In this document: positions 25,438 through 36,279 of the stretch, piece after piece
Layout: each line of letters starts with the position of its first letter
How positions within the stretch are numbered: position 1 is the first letter of the stretch
NCBI GenBank assembly: GCA_020226215.1
Contig: CM035229.1
Coordinates: 82,229,343 to 82,293,342, forward strand
Direction: 5' to 3'
Source: Sindora glabra
Lineage: Eukaryota; Streptophyta; Magnoliopsida; Fabales; Fabaceae
Length of the DNA: 64,000 bases
Made by a program: the position numbers and the translations under genes
The notes under the pieces: model-generated
Database searches by the model: none
Told to the model about the DNA's origin: nothing
What the model saw: the letters and a program-made list of their open reading frames with translations, nothing else

Positions 25438-28400
25438 TATGGTAAAAACACTAATCTTCGAACTATAATTTGACAATAAAAAACTATTCAAAATTATATG
25501 AGTAAGCAAAGGCAAAGATAAAGGCAAAAATTGTGAAGCCACACATTTGATTCATGATTTGATATATCCAAACTATGGATTTTGCCTCAATGTTCTGACA
25601 TAGTTTTCACTAAATGATTCGGTATCTTAAGTTGCACCTTGAAGTTAAGATTAACGATTGTCCTTGACTATCAATCTTTGATTTCGATGCTACTGTTGAG
25701 GAAACTTTTATTTATCCCTTTTTTTCAATCTTTTTTTTTCAACAAATAGTACTTAATTGAATCAAGCACCACAAAATAACATAAAAGAAGAACCTTAAAA
25801 ATTGCACTTCAACGAAGGGCATATATATGAATCCAAATCTTAATAACATGATCACCTAATAATACTCTAAATTCAAAACTTCATTAAACATACACTACTT
25901 CTTCTAAACTATCACCCTCCAATTATATATATATATATATATATAGTATTATTATTATCTCCTAACTTCTGAAGGTGATCACTTTTTTTATGTAAGACTT
26001 ATCATTGTTGATTGGAATGTTGTTGTATACGAATTTTAACATCTTCCTCATTTAAATTTTAAAAGGGCATGCTATAGGTGTCCTAAAAAGATAAATTGAA
26101 TTCAAGCTAATTGCTAAGACATCTCCATCACCATAATACATGGGACAAATGAGTATGGCAATTTCCATAATCAAAAGTGAATTCCCAACCAATGGATCAG
26201 CTAATTTGCACATGATACTGTCGGTTTTGATGTCAGTGGTTTCATAATCTAAATTTGATGAAGGCAAAGTATTATCATATGTTCCATCATTGATCTTCCC
26301 ACTTCCTTAATTAATGACCATAAAAATAGCACCCTTGTTGTCTCTTCAGCTTAGTGAATTTCGTCCAATGAAATTTCTCAGAAATACGTACCAATGTACA
26401 TACATGAACAGGTACCTTATGTACTTAGACATAGTATATATACAACCACTCTACACTGCACATGCTGAATGAAGCTTCTTATGTTGTTCTCCTTAACAAT
26501 AAACTACACACTTAAGGGGGCATATAAGGAGGATGGGGTGAGCAGTATTCTTCGAGATTCCTTTAAGTTGTTATCTTACAATATATGTTGGTCCAACGTT
26601 GCCATATTGGTTTTACTAAAGCAATATAAGGTGAAGAAATTGTTATTTGTTTCAACTATAACATATATCCTTAATCATATCGGAGAATAATGATTAAATT
26701 TCATAATTTTTAATATTTTAAAAATTAAAAAAATAAAATTTTAATATATATAAATTCTACAAATTTAATAAATAAATAATAAAATTAATAATTATTTTTA
26801 TTTATTGAATAAGATTAAAAATACATAATTGGTTGTAAGTTGATGACGAGTTTGGTGGCCTTCGATCTCATTGGTATTATCGACGCAGCAGCACCAGAAG
26901 TACAGATTCCTATTCCTTGTACGTAATTAAATAATACTTGGAACCTATAACCTATAGTTAGTCTATAGCCAGCGAGAACACTGCTATTTTAATGGTAAAG
27001 GCAGTGATTATCTGCTTCTTAATGCAATAGAATAAATACCATGGTTGAGCATTTATTAAAAAAAAATTGAGGAGGATCAAACTTCAAAGGGTAACTACAA
27101 AGAAATCAATAATGGTAAAGGAACATATATGATAAACATAAGAAGACGAGGATTTGATTAATTAATACCAGTACGAGTAACTAAACATATGCGGTTTGCG
27201 TAACAAGCACCTACTAAATAGAGCTGTACGATGGTATTTATAAACGTTCCATTAGGATAATTGGCATGTACTTTACAATTTTTTTCTTTTTATTTTTTAT
27301 TTTTTACATTGCCAATTTTGGACCGAGTAATTGATGATACTGCAAAGAGTGAGTAAACAGTATATGCTACGGTAATTGAAGTAAAAAGATATGGAAAACA
27401 AAAGGACTACCTTCTTTCTTTATCATCATTGGAGTGTCAATGATCAAAGTCAGACTTCCAACCAAACTAAATAAAATCAGGGCTGCTGAACTTTTACAGG
27501 GTTATTTTCTAATTCGTCTACTCCAGAGTTGTTATACACTTGACTCGGGAAAAGTGTTGAATGAGATTTGAACTATATATATTAATTGTCGTGATTATTT
27601 AGTGTTGGGACATGCTCTTTCCATCTCTTATAAAGCAGCGAAAATTGGATGAGCTAATACAGATATATGTTTTTCACATAAAATGAAGGGTACCTTTCCT
27701 AAAAGTATGAACCCATATTCATCCCAAGCAGTTGCTTCCATTTTCAATCAATTCATTGAAATCAACTTTAAGTATTAACATTCGTCTTCAGATTCTGACA
27801 GAATTAGCCATGTCAAACCGATTGGTGCAATATCATTTTGGAGGAATCGGGCCATTAATCAATCAGTGGATTTAAGATTTTGAGAGGTTGGATTGGAATG
27901 GATATTGTCTTTGCTGAAGGACCAAATATCTTGATTTCCGATTAATGCGTACACAAGCACATTATATTTGCTAAAATTCTAAGGCTTACAGTTATGAATC
28001 GAATTTAAGTGTTGAGTTGAATCCAAAGAGATACATCACACAAGTGCCAAATTAATATTAATTTAAACAATACTTGAAGATGCTGAAAGGACCAGATAAA
28101 CAACGGATGATGATACCCAAAAAAAGAGAACATGAAAAACGAAGTCGACAAATCAGTGAGTCAAGGTAACACAACTTGCCCCGAGACGTGGCATTCAGCC
28201 ACATAAAACTCCTGCACAATCAACAAGGCAGCCAAAATAAAAATATTTGATATTAAATCGAAGACAAAAGACTGCATTCGCATACATAGATAGTCCGCAC
28301 ACAAGATTGTCGCAATCATAAATCCCCTTTACAAGGGTTATTACATAACCATGTCTATAATGAGATTAACGCGCACACATAACAGAAAAACAAACTTTAA

Positions 28401-28913
28401 TACGACCATAACGAACCATCTTCTTGATAGGGTCTAGAGGTCTCCAACAGGAAGAGCCCTGACTATATCACCATGGCTTTAGGCTCCGGTATATCAAAGC
28501 ATTGAATAGATACATTAGACTATTGCCATTTCTGCAAGTGATATTCAAGCAAGCAAAGCAGAAAGAGCACCTCATTTCCCTCCAACCAAGGAAGCCTAAG
28601 AGCTTTCCACAGAGTTTCAACAAGACGCGCACAACTCTTGTGATCACATCCCCTGCAAGATCTTCCAAGCAAAGAGAGAAGAGAGAGAAAATATGTAACT
28701 TCGGTCATCTAAGAAAATTAACATCAATTTAAGAGAACAAACTAATCAGAGAAAAAGGCACCTTGATTCAGATTTAAACTTCTCACAAAACACCAACGGA
28801 GGAAAAGAAGCAGGAGCAGCAGCCGCAGCGCGTGCGACCACCTCCTCGCATATTGGTGCAGGTGCATTCACCTCCATCTCCTGCACCAGCAGTGGGAAGT
28901 GTTTCATTGAATG
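25438..28913. other. Intergenic region and eRF1 3' flank
   Basis: AT-rich spacer with an (AT)n microsatellite at about 25924-25945. From about 28400 to 28913 the sequence becomes less AT-rich and is probably the 3' UTR of the minus-strand eRF1 gene. No other gene is supported; the small ORFs lack domains. Confidence 0.4.
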
Positions 28914-30227
28914 CTATTCAGAATCATCATACACTTCACCATCGTCGGAGAAATCATCAAATGACCTCATATCAAGCTGGTATCGTAGGATACCCCCTAT
29001 GCCACCAAAACCCCTGCAAAACTGTGAACCTTCTTGTGACTTGTTGGTGACAAACTGCAGGGTGCAACCAAATCGTCTGTACTCATTTGCAAACCACTCC
29101 AACAAGGACATCTTTTCCTGAACCTCATATTCAGCATTGCTAGCAGAATCCCGAAAGTTGTTCTGATTGACCTCTTGTTCCTTGTTAAAGTGCTTAATAA
29201 CAATCTCACCAGTTGTGCTATGTTTTAAGACATACCTGTTAAGATCCAGATTTTCCCACACAATAAGTATGTCAACAGCACCCATCTCCATAGCTTTTAA
29301 TGTATCATCAACACCAAAAACATACTTCCCGGTATCCTGGCTAATCTCCTCAAAGTATTTTCCAATCAAGCGTTTCTCCTGGATAAACTTCACATTGGAC
29401 AAAATCTCAGCAGATAGTTCAATAGCCTGATTGAAGCCATTTTCCCCTCCATAAGATACATCTGCAACATTGAGTATTTTTGCTTGAAGCCGAGCATCAA
29501 ACATGTCTGACTGACTAAGCTCAGTCTTGAAATCAGCTGAACCAGCTAGAATTAATCCAGAAACATTAGGCTGACTCGTAGCAGAATTGATATAGAACTG
29601 TGTTGCAAGCTCTGCAGTCTTCCTCACATAGTTGTGACGCTTCTCCATGCGAAGACGGGCAAAGCGCAGAGCTGATTGTCCTCCACGTCCATGTTTTTTT
29701 GGAAGATCCACGCTAAACTTATGAAGCACCTCTCTCGTATTACCACTCAATGTCCCAAAAAGAGTACCATTGCCATCCATAACAATGAAGCCAAACTTAT
29801 CATCGCACTCCAGAAGTTCATTAAGAGCTTCTGTATGAAACTTATTGTCGCAAAGATAGAGTGATACATTGATTGGCCTGAAAGGCTCAAAATCAAATGT
29901 CACCTTCTTTTCCTTCCCTTCTTCAGTTACAATTGTCCCAGTATATAGGACAAGCCCATTTGAAGGAACCTTGTTATAGAGCTTAAGCCTCTGCTGGGCA
30001 GAAGTGATAGCACCAAGCACAGATTGCCGATTCACCCTGCTTTTTATGTTTGAAGCGGTTCCAAACTCGTCACCAAGCATCTTAGTAACCCGAGAAATTT
30101 GATCACGAGGGGGCATAATAAGAGAAATCATACTCGTCCCATTGCCTCTGGCAGCCTCAAGAGCGCTAATCAGTCTCTTAATTTTCCACACCTCAATGTT
30201 CCTATCAGTCTCATGACCGTCAGCCAT
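28914..30227 (-). CDS. ERF1: Eukaryotic peptide chain release factor subunit 1
   Basis: eRF1 recognises all three stop codons in the ribosomal A site and triggers peptide release together with the GTPase eRF3. The coding part is a single exon of 437 aa, the normal length for plant eRF1. Stop-codon recognition motifs are intact: NIKS at residues 60-63 and YLCDNKF at 124-130. The peptidyl-hydrolysis motif GRGGQSA has GGQ at 182-184. The C-terminal domain ends in the usual acidic tail (FSDDGEVYDDSE). The frame is open upstream to 30284, but the ATG at 30227 starts the family N-terminus MADGHETDRNIEVWKIK, and the extra codons belong to a 5' UTR intron. No break or odd residue is seen, so this should be functional. 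Confidence 0.97.
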   Translation of the reverse strand: MADGHETDRNIEVWKIKRLISALEAARGNGTSMISLIMPPRDQISRVTKMLGDEFGTASNIKSRVNRQSVLGAITSAQQRLKLYNKVPSNGLVLYTGTIVTEEGKEKKVTFDFEPFRPINVSLYLCDNKFHTEALNELLECDDKFGFIVMDGNGTLFGTLSGNTREVLHKFSVDLPKKHGRGGQSALRFARLRMEKRHNYVRKTAELATQFYINSATSQPNVSGLILAGSADFKTELSQSDMFDARLQAKILNVADVSYGGENGFNQAIELSAEILSNVKFIQEKRLIGKYFEEISQDTGKYVFGVDDTLKAMEMGAVDILIVWENLDLNRYVLKHSTTGEIVIKHFNKEQEVNQNNFRDSASNAEYEVQEKMSLLEWFANEYRRFGCTLQFVTNKSQEGSQFCRGFGGIGGILRYQLDMRSFDDFSDDGEVYDDSE

Positions 30228-31190
30228 TTCGGAACAATAAGCCAATGACCTAGAAAAAATAAGAACAACGACAAATAAAAACACGTCTGTAAAGTTGCGA
30301 CTTATGACTAAACAAGAACATAAATCATAAAATTAGAATTTGCATTATTATGGGCAAGGAAATAGATTACTTGTGAAATCAAATCACTCAAAAATCCTAA
30401 TCAAATTGTCTCACAATTTAGAATCCATTGTAACCCTAAGAAAGCAGGAAATTATAAACTGATTTCCTCGAAAAAGAACCCTATCCATTGAAGTTAACAT
30501 AAGGAGTAAACAATAAAGAAAATTACACTTGAAATCGAATCACAGAAAACTCTTATATCAAATGACTCCCCTAATTTACAAGCACTATAAAATCAAAACT
30601 TCAACACAGGAGTTGCTCTGAAATTGATAGGGGAAGGAAGACAAGAAAATTCATAAACTTATTTGCATTCCCGCAATCAACGGAAGACGTTCATGTTATG
30701 AGTTATTCACATAACGCATTTAGATGGAAATAGATTGTGAAGCTTTACTTGGATGTCTAGAGGCTTGTAAACTCGACAATAGCGTTGCGTAAAGATCGCT
30801 TTAACTTATAAAACATAATTAATGACATAATATCGGCAGAGATACTAAAAGCCCAGCCACAAAAATTATAAATATGATGATAATTAAAATAGGCTCTATA
30901 GCGTAAAACTCACACATCAATAAAAATCATCAACAGCCAAACCACCATCTTCTCAGAATTATCAACTAAATTGTAAAGCAATGACCAAAAAACAATCAAC
31001 TAAATTATAAAGTGATTTATATTCAGAAAAAGCACGTAAAGTGATAAAAAGAGATTCAGAGCGAAGTAAAATTCATGGAAGAAGCAGCGAAATGGGGATG
31101 AAGCAGAGCAAGTTACCGTTTCGAGCGAGAAGAGGGGAGAGAGAGACAGAGAAACAGCGTTCGGTGCCTTAGGTCGACTCGGCCTTAGGA
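30228..31190 (-). promoter_or_regulatory. eRF1 5' UTR with leader intron
   Basis: On the minus strand a donor (AACG/GTAACT) at 31116 and an acceptor (TTTTCTAG/GTCATTGG) at 30250 define an 867-bp intron. A short second leader exon lies at 30228-30249. The upstream leader exon, from 31117 to about 31190, is purine/pyrimidine-biased (CTCTCTCTCCCCTCTTCTCG when read on the minus strand), which is usual for plant leaders. Coordinates are inferred from splice consensus. Confidence 0.6.
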
Positions 31191-31220
31191 TCGGTAAAAC
31201 CGGAACGGAGTTTGATGCAT

Positions 31221-31228
31221 TTATATAT
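31221..31228 (-). promoter_or_regulatory. TATA box of eRF1
   Basis: ATATATAA on the minus strand lies about 30-40 bp before the likely start of the eRF1 leader. It is a good positional match. Confidence 0.5.
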
Positions 31229-31241
31229 TGTTATATACTGT

Positions 31242-31247
31242 CACGTG
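31242..31247. promoter_or_regulatory. G-box (CACGTG) in the eRF1 promoter
   Basis: The palindromic CACGTG core, target of plant bZIP and bHLH factors, lies about 15 bp upstream of the TATA-like motif. Function is inferred from position. Confidence 0.45.
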
Positions 31248-32310
31248 TTATTCGAATGTTTGGTGCAATTACTTTTTCATGAGGTTTGCTTTAGGGCTTT
31301 TAATTTTTTGTGTAGTTTTTCCGTGTTTTTAACAAGGAACGAGGAATACGATATGAATCAAACATCAAACATGGGGAAATAATAGTTGTAACGTGGAGAT
31401 TAATTTTTATATTTGATATATTTTTTTATAATACTTAATTTTTATAGACAATTATTATAAAAAAAATTATGAAATAAAATCATGATAAAAATAAATAAAT
31501 TTTCTCTTAAAAATATTTAATATTAATCTTTAAAACAATGATTATTATTAATAATTATGTTATGTTAAATATAAAATTATAATATATATTTAAATTTGTT
31601 AATTATTAATAATCAATTGTTATATCAAGCACGATTGTGCGAATTATTTGATGAATATATTATTATATTATTTATGTTTATATTTATATAATAATAAAAC
31701 TATGCTTGTGTTTGACTCTCTACAAACTTCCTCGACTTTTGAAATCATTGACTCGTCCCGATTTGGCGACAGGGACAGATGCCAGATGGCACTAAATCAC
31801 ATGTTTTTTATTCCATTTTTGACCCCTTCTCTTTACGTTCCGTAGAACACTTGATTTATTGAAACGGTGCGTTAGGTCGACGAGTAGCACCGTAAAAGGC
31901 ATGTTGCTTTTTGTTTGGGCCGGGTAATTTCGGCACGTATGTCGGCCTACAAAGAACTCCTGACCCATTTAAAAGTAAGCGGGTCTATCAAGGATGGGGC
32001 TTGCCCAACGTAACTGACCTAAAAACTTAGATTTAGAGGGGAAAAAAAATATTATTTTTACTCTTCAGTTCAATGCTTACTTCTTGATCATTCTCTTTTC
32101 TCTAGGAGACATATAATTCTATGAATCCCACAGTTTAATAGAGAGTGATGGATACACATTAATATTCGATTAACATGCTTATGCGAGTGGAAATAACATG
32201 TAGTTACTTTCTAATTTTTACTCAAAAAATTTAATTTTAAAATTTAAATTTGACCTAACGTAAGAATAAAATTTTTCACACAGTCAGTAAAAAAGAATAT
32301 AATATGCCAT

Positions 32311-32725
32311 TGAAAATTAATATCATTTTAGTAATAAGGATATTTTGATAAATTTTTATTAACATAATAACATATGATTAAATGATAATACAAAATTAAT
32401 TTATATTGATAATATATTAAATTTAATTTCTTAATTTTATAATAATTTATTTTAATTCAATTTCATCATTAATTTTTTAATTGTATGAGTAGTTAAATCA
32501 TTATATGGTATATAAAATTTAAATCCTTAATTTAAATTAATATCTTTTCAGCAATAAGAATATTTTAATGGATTTTAATTGATATAATAACATATAATTG
32601 GATGATTTATAAAATTAATTTACATTGATAATATATTAAATTTAATTTCTTAATTTTATATTAATTTATTTTAGTTCAATTCCACCATTAAAAAATTAAT
32701 GATATAAGCTGTTAAATCATTAGAG
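32311..32725. repeat. Tandem duplication of an about 210-bp AT-rich unit
   Basis: Two direct copies at about 32311-32506 and 32530-32725 share blocks such as TTGATAATATATTAAATTTA, ATTTCTTAATTTTATA and AAATCATTA. Non-coding. Confidence 0.7.
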
Positions 32726-33804
32726 GAAAGCATGTAAAGCTTTCATTATTTAAATTTTAAGATTAATACAATATTGTGTAAATTTAATTTATTATTAATG
32801 TAAAATATTTTATATTATTAATAAATAAAAAATAAATCATTACAAAATAATAACTAATAATTCTTATCATCAATAAAAAATAATTTTTTTATTAATATAA
32901 TAATATATAAATAAATAATATAAAATTAGTTTATAAATTAAATTTAAATCATTTTTATTAACATATTGCTGAATTTCTGTCATTGTTTTGAGTTTCTAGA
33001 GTGGGTAATAAAGCTCGTAACGAAGCAATTATTCGATTTGGAATGCAATAGGGGCCGCTAGGTCAGGCTTCGTCTTGGATATTCCTCCCAGCGTTAAGGT
33101 TGCTTGCGTTCACAACAAATTGCTTGCTTTTGTCTAATATAATTTTAGATTCAGATTTTCCTACCCAAAATTCGAAAAGTATGTCTATTGCCATCGCATT
33201 AAAGATATAGTAACATTTAGTATTATTTTAAAAAATTTATTACTTATTATTTTTAAATTTAAATTTAAAATTTTATATATATTTTAAGTAAATTATCATT
33301 CCTATTATTAAAAAATTATCAATTAATATAAATCACATTAATCTTTTGCATTCTTTTCCAATAATCCTTTTTCTTAAAAAAGTTATTAATTTACCAAAAA
33401 AAGAAATAATAAAAAAAGAAGCCATTTTAACGAATCTCGGGATTTTAGTTAGGATGGAAACAAGCCAAATTAAATCAAGTTTGGTATAAATAGAATGGAC
33501 TTATTTTAAAATTTATTAACTTGAACCTAATTCATAATTTGTTTATAGGTTAAAATTTTGGCTGGACCAAATTTGTATATAAAATTTAAAAAGTCTAATT
33601 TGATTTGTTAACATATTTAAGTTTAACTATTCAAATCTAAATAAATTATTAATAAATTTATAAATTTAGATATATATATATATATATATATATATCATGA
33701 ATAGGTCCCTTAGTAAAAAAATAATTTTGTTGAATAAATAAGATACTAAATAAAACTTTATCTCAACTTTTATAAAATTCTTAACAATTCAACATAATAA
33801 TTAT

Positions 33805-34535
33805 GGCTTTATTTGATAATTAACTGATTCAATTAGTTGTTAACTGATTTAATTAACTTTCAATTAACTGTTAGCTAACAGCTGATTGTATTAACTGATT
33901 TGATCAACTAATAATATTAGTTATTTGAATGAAAATATTTAGTAAAATTATCTATTTTTTATTAACTATTTATATACAAAATGATATATAAAAACATATA
34001 TATATTTTATAATTTATTTAAATATTTTTATTTTAATAATATTTTAGATTTATTATATGATTTATATTAAGAATTATAATAATTTATTTTTAAAAAAAAT
34101 GATAATTTATTTTAAATAATTTTTTAAGTCATACTTCCTTAAAAATATAATAAATATAAAATATAATTAAATATTTATTATATTTTTTAAAAAATAAATT
34201 ATTATATTTCTTAAAAATAAATTATTATACTTCATAAATACTTATAAAAATTAATAATTATTATTTAATAAAATTTTTTAATCTTTTTTTAGTGAGGATA
34301 TAAGTGAAAATACGCATATTATTTAAGAATAATTTTATATTTTTACAAACTCATTATTAATAAGCTAATTAAAAATGCTAGATTTACTAACTTTTTCAAA
34401 TTAGCTTATTGAGGGTCAATCAGTTAATTGAATAAGTTATTTACTAAATAGTTAAATTAATTTATTGACTCGGTCAAACAATTAAATACTATCAAATCAG
34501 TTAAAAGTTTACAAAAAAATCTTTACCAAACACCC
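33805..34535. mobile_element. Possible MITE, about 730 bp
   Basis: The left part (GGCTTTATTTGATAATTAAC and repeated TAACTGATT motifs) is matched by the complement of the right end (GGGTGTTTGGTAAAG... TTTTAACTGATTTGATAG). The inverted repeats are imperfect and no target duplication is clear, so this is tentative. The body is AT-rich and non-coding. Confidence 0.35.
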
Positions 34536-34741
34536 TCTATTACTATATTTATTTAAAATAAAAAATTAAATAATACAATAATATAAATTTATTGCTCGTA
34601 AACTTTAAAAATTTTAAAATATTAATGACTGAATTGAAAAAAAATTATATAATAATAAAAAATAGTAATAATTATAATATAACTAATCAATTAATTTAAA
34701 TTAAAATAATATATTAATTAAATCAATAAATCAAATTTAAA

Positions 34742-34949
34742 ATTAAATAGATTAGGTTTATTGAGTAAATAAATTAATATATTAACTCAAATTTAATTGA
34801 TTTAATTAGATAAACAAATCAAATTAAGCTTCCAACAAATCAAATAAATTAGTTCTATTTAATAAAAAAATTAATATATTAATTTAAACTTAATTTATTT
34901 AATTAGACAAACAAACCGAATTAAATCTTTAACAAATCAAATATAAACG
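34742..34949. repeat. Tandem repeat of an about 105-bp unit
   Basis: Two direct copies (about 34742-34846 and 34847-34949) share ATTAATATATTAA, TTTAATTAGA and AACAAATCAAAT blocks. Non-coding. Confidence 0.6.
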
Positions 34950-35016
34950 ACTTCTATGTAGCTTTTATTTCAACCTCTATTTCCAGGTCATGAGGGTGAG
35001 AAGCAGGCTTCTATAG

Positions 35017-35025
35017 GGTTAACTG
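35017..35025. repeat. Left 9-bp target site duplication of the Mutator-like element
   Basis: GGTTAACTG stands directly before the left terminal repeat and matches GGTTGACTG at 46700-46708 with one mismatch. Nine bases is the usual length for Mutator-superfamily insertions. Confidence 0.75.
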
Positions 35026-35106
35026 GGCTAAAATACCGAAATACAGTTATTTTATAAACTTTTTCTCGTTTTACCGTGGTTTCGAAACATATTACCGAAG
35101 TACGCA
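35026..35106 (+). repeat. Left terminal inverted repeat of the Mutator-like element
   Basis: GGCTAAAATACCGAAATACA opens the element. TTTTACCG and the TACG end block match the complement of the right end, as well as both ends of the nested element at 44.9-45.8 kb. Confidence 0.75.
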
Positions 35107-35107
35107 A

Positions 35108-35312
35108 GGTGCCATTTAGAATGGCGTTCGTAGGGCTTGGAGGCGCCGCACTATTTAGCGCCCTTGTAGCGGGTGTAGCTTGCAGGGAGCCAGGTTGAAT
35201 GGCACCCCAAGGTTGAAGGCGCCGTCTCACCTGGCCCTATTCACCTTGAAGGCGCCATTCAAGATGGTGCCATTCGGTTTGAAATTTTTGGGAGACGCCA
35301 TTTCATTTGGCG
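35108..35312. repeat. Subterminal GGYGCCATT palindrome cluster
   Basis: The motif GGTGCCATT or GGCGCCATT, or its complement AATGGCRCC, occurs several times: 35108, 35198, 35251, 35265 and about 35295-35312, often as facing pairs (GCCATTTAGAATGGCG, CGCCATTTCATTTGGCG). The same motif recurs at the right end (about 46549, 46587 and 46602) and in the nested element. Such subterminal arrays often bind transposase; that role is inferred. Confidence 0.7.
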
Positions 35313-35337
35313 CCTCTTGCCTTATATATACCTAGCC

Positions 35338-35404
35338 CTTCCTTCCTCTCCGCAGCCAGAAGAACCCTGCGAATTCCTTCCTCTCTGCAGCCAGAAGAAC
35401 CCTA
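35338..35404. repeat. Short tandem duplication in the element leader
   Basis: Two near-identical about 36-bp units each hold CCTTCCTCTCYGCAGCCAGA followed by AGAACCCT. They lie in a GC-richer, pyrimidine-rich stretch just inside the left end that may be a transcript leader. Confidence 0.75.
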
Positions 35405-35571
35405 CTTCGCAACCTCTCTTCGCACCTTACTTCGCACCCTACTTCCCAGCCGTTCGCAACATTTTCCATTTTTTCATTCATAAATTTTCATCCTTTCTTA
35501 CTTCTGTGCATTTCATCCGGCAACATTTTCTTTTTTGGAGCAGATCTGGTCTTCTTTCCTTACTCTTCATT

Positions 35572-36270
35572 GGTTAGTATTTTTATAATTTTTGTATTTA
35601 TAGTGATAGAAAAATTTTTATTCTATGTTAATTATCATGATTTAGGATTTGAAATTATGATTTAGGATTTAGGAAAAGTTTGTATAAATTTATACGATCT
35701 GTGATAGTTTGTGATTTGTATTGGTTAGTTTTTTTATAATTTCTATATTTATATTATAATTTTTATTAGTTATTATAAGAATATATTTTATAGTGGGAGA
35801 AGATTTTTTATTTTATGTTGATTATTATGATTTAGTATTTAGGAAAAATTTGTACAAATTTATATAATCTATGATAGTTTGTGATTTATACTGGTTAGTT
35901 TTTTTTATAATTTCTATATTTATATTATAATTTTTATTAGTTATTATAAGAATATATTTTACAGTAGGAGAAAATTTTTTATTTTATATTGATTATTATG
36001 ATTTATGATTTGAAATTATGATTTAGGATTTAAAAAAATTTGTACAAATTTATATGATTTATGATAGTTTGTAATTTGTACTGGTTAGTTTTTTTATAAT
36101 TTCTGAATTTATATTATCATTTTTATTAGTTATTAGAAGAATATATTTTACAGTAGGAGAAGATTTTTTATTTTATGTTAATTATTATGATTTATGATTT
36201 GAAATTATGATTTAGGATTTTAAAAAAATTATACAAATTTATATGATCTGTGATAGTTTGTGATTTTAAA
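35572..36270. repeat. Minisatellite of 150-190-bp units inside the Mutator-like element
   Basis: Four head-to-tail copies start with GGTTAGT at 35572, 35723, 35893 and 36083. Each runs through TATGATTTAGGATTT-like blocks to TGATAGTTTGTGATTT. A single diverged copy, together with the flanking AAAAGAAGAACAA, recurs at about 37787-38060. Non-coding. Confidence 0.85.
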
Positions 36271-36279
36271 AGAAGAACA

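Larger units (their letters stand above)
31260..35016. other. Intergenic region left of the Mutator element
   Basis: Extremely AT-rich spacer without a supported gene. It contains the tandem repeats and MITE-like block listed separately, and a (TA)n run at about 33670-33695. Confidence 0.45.

Noticed and set aside
28468..28732. Overlapping open frames on both strands downstream of eRF1
   Set aside because: They lie in the probable eRF1 3' UTR and resemble no family.
30228..30284. In-frame N-terminal extension of eRF1 with a hydrophobic stretch resembling a signal peptide
   Set aside because: The family starts at the ATG at 30227; the upstream codons overlap a splice acceptor of a leader intron, so they are not translated.
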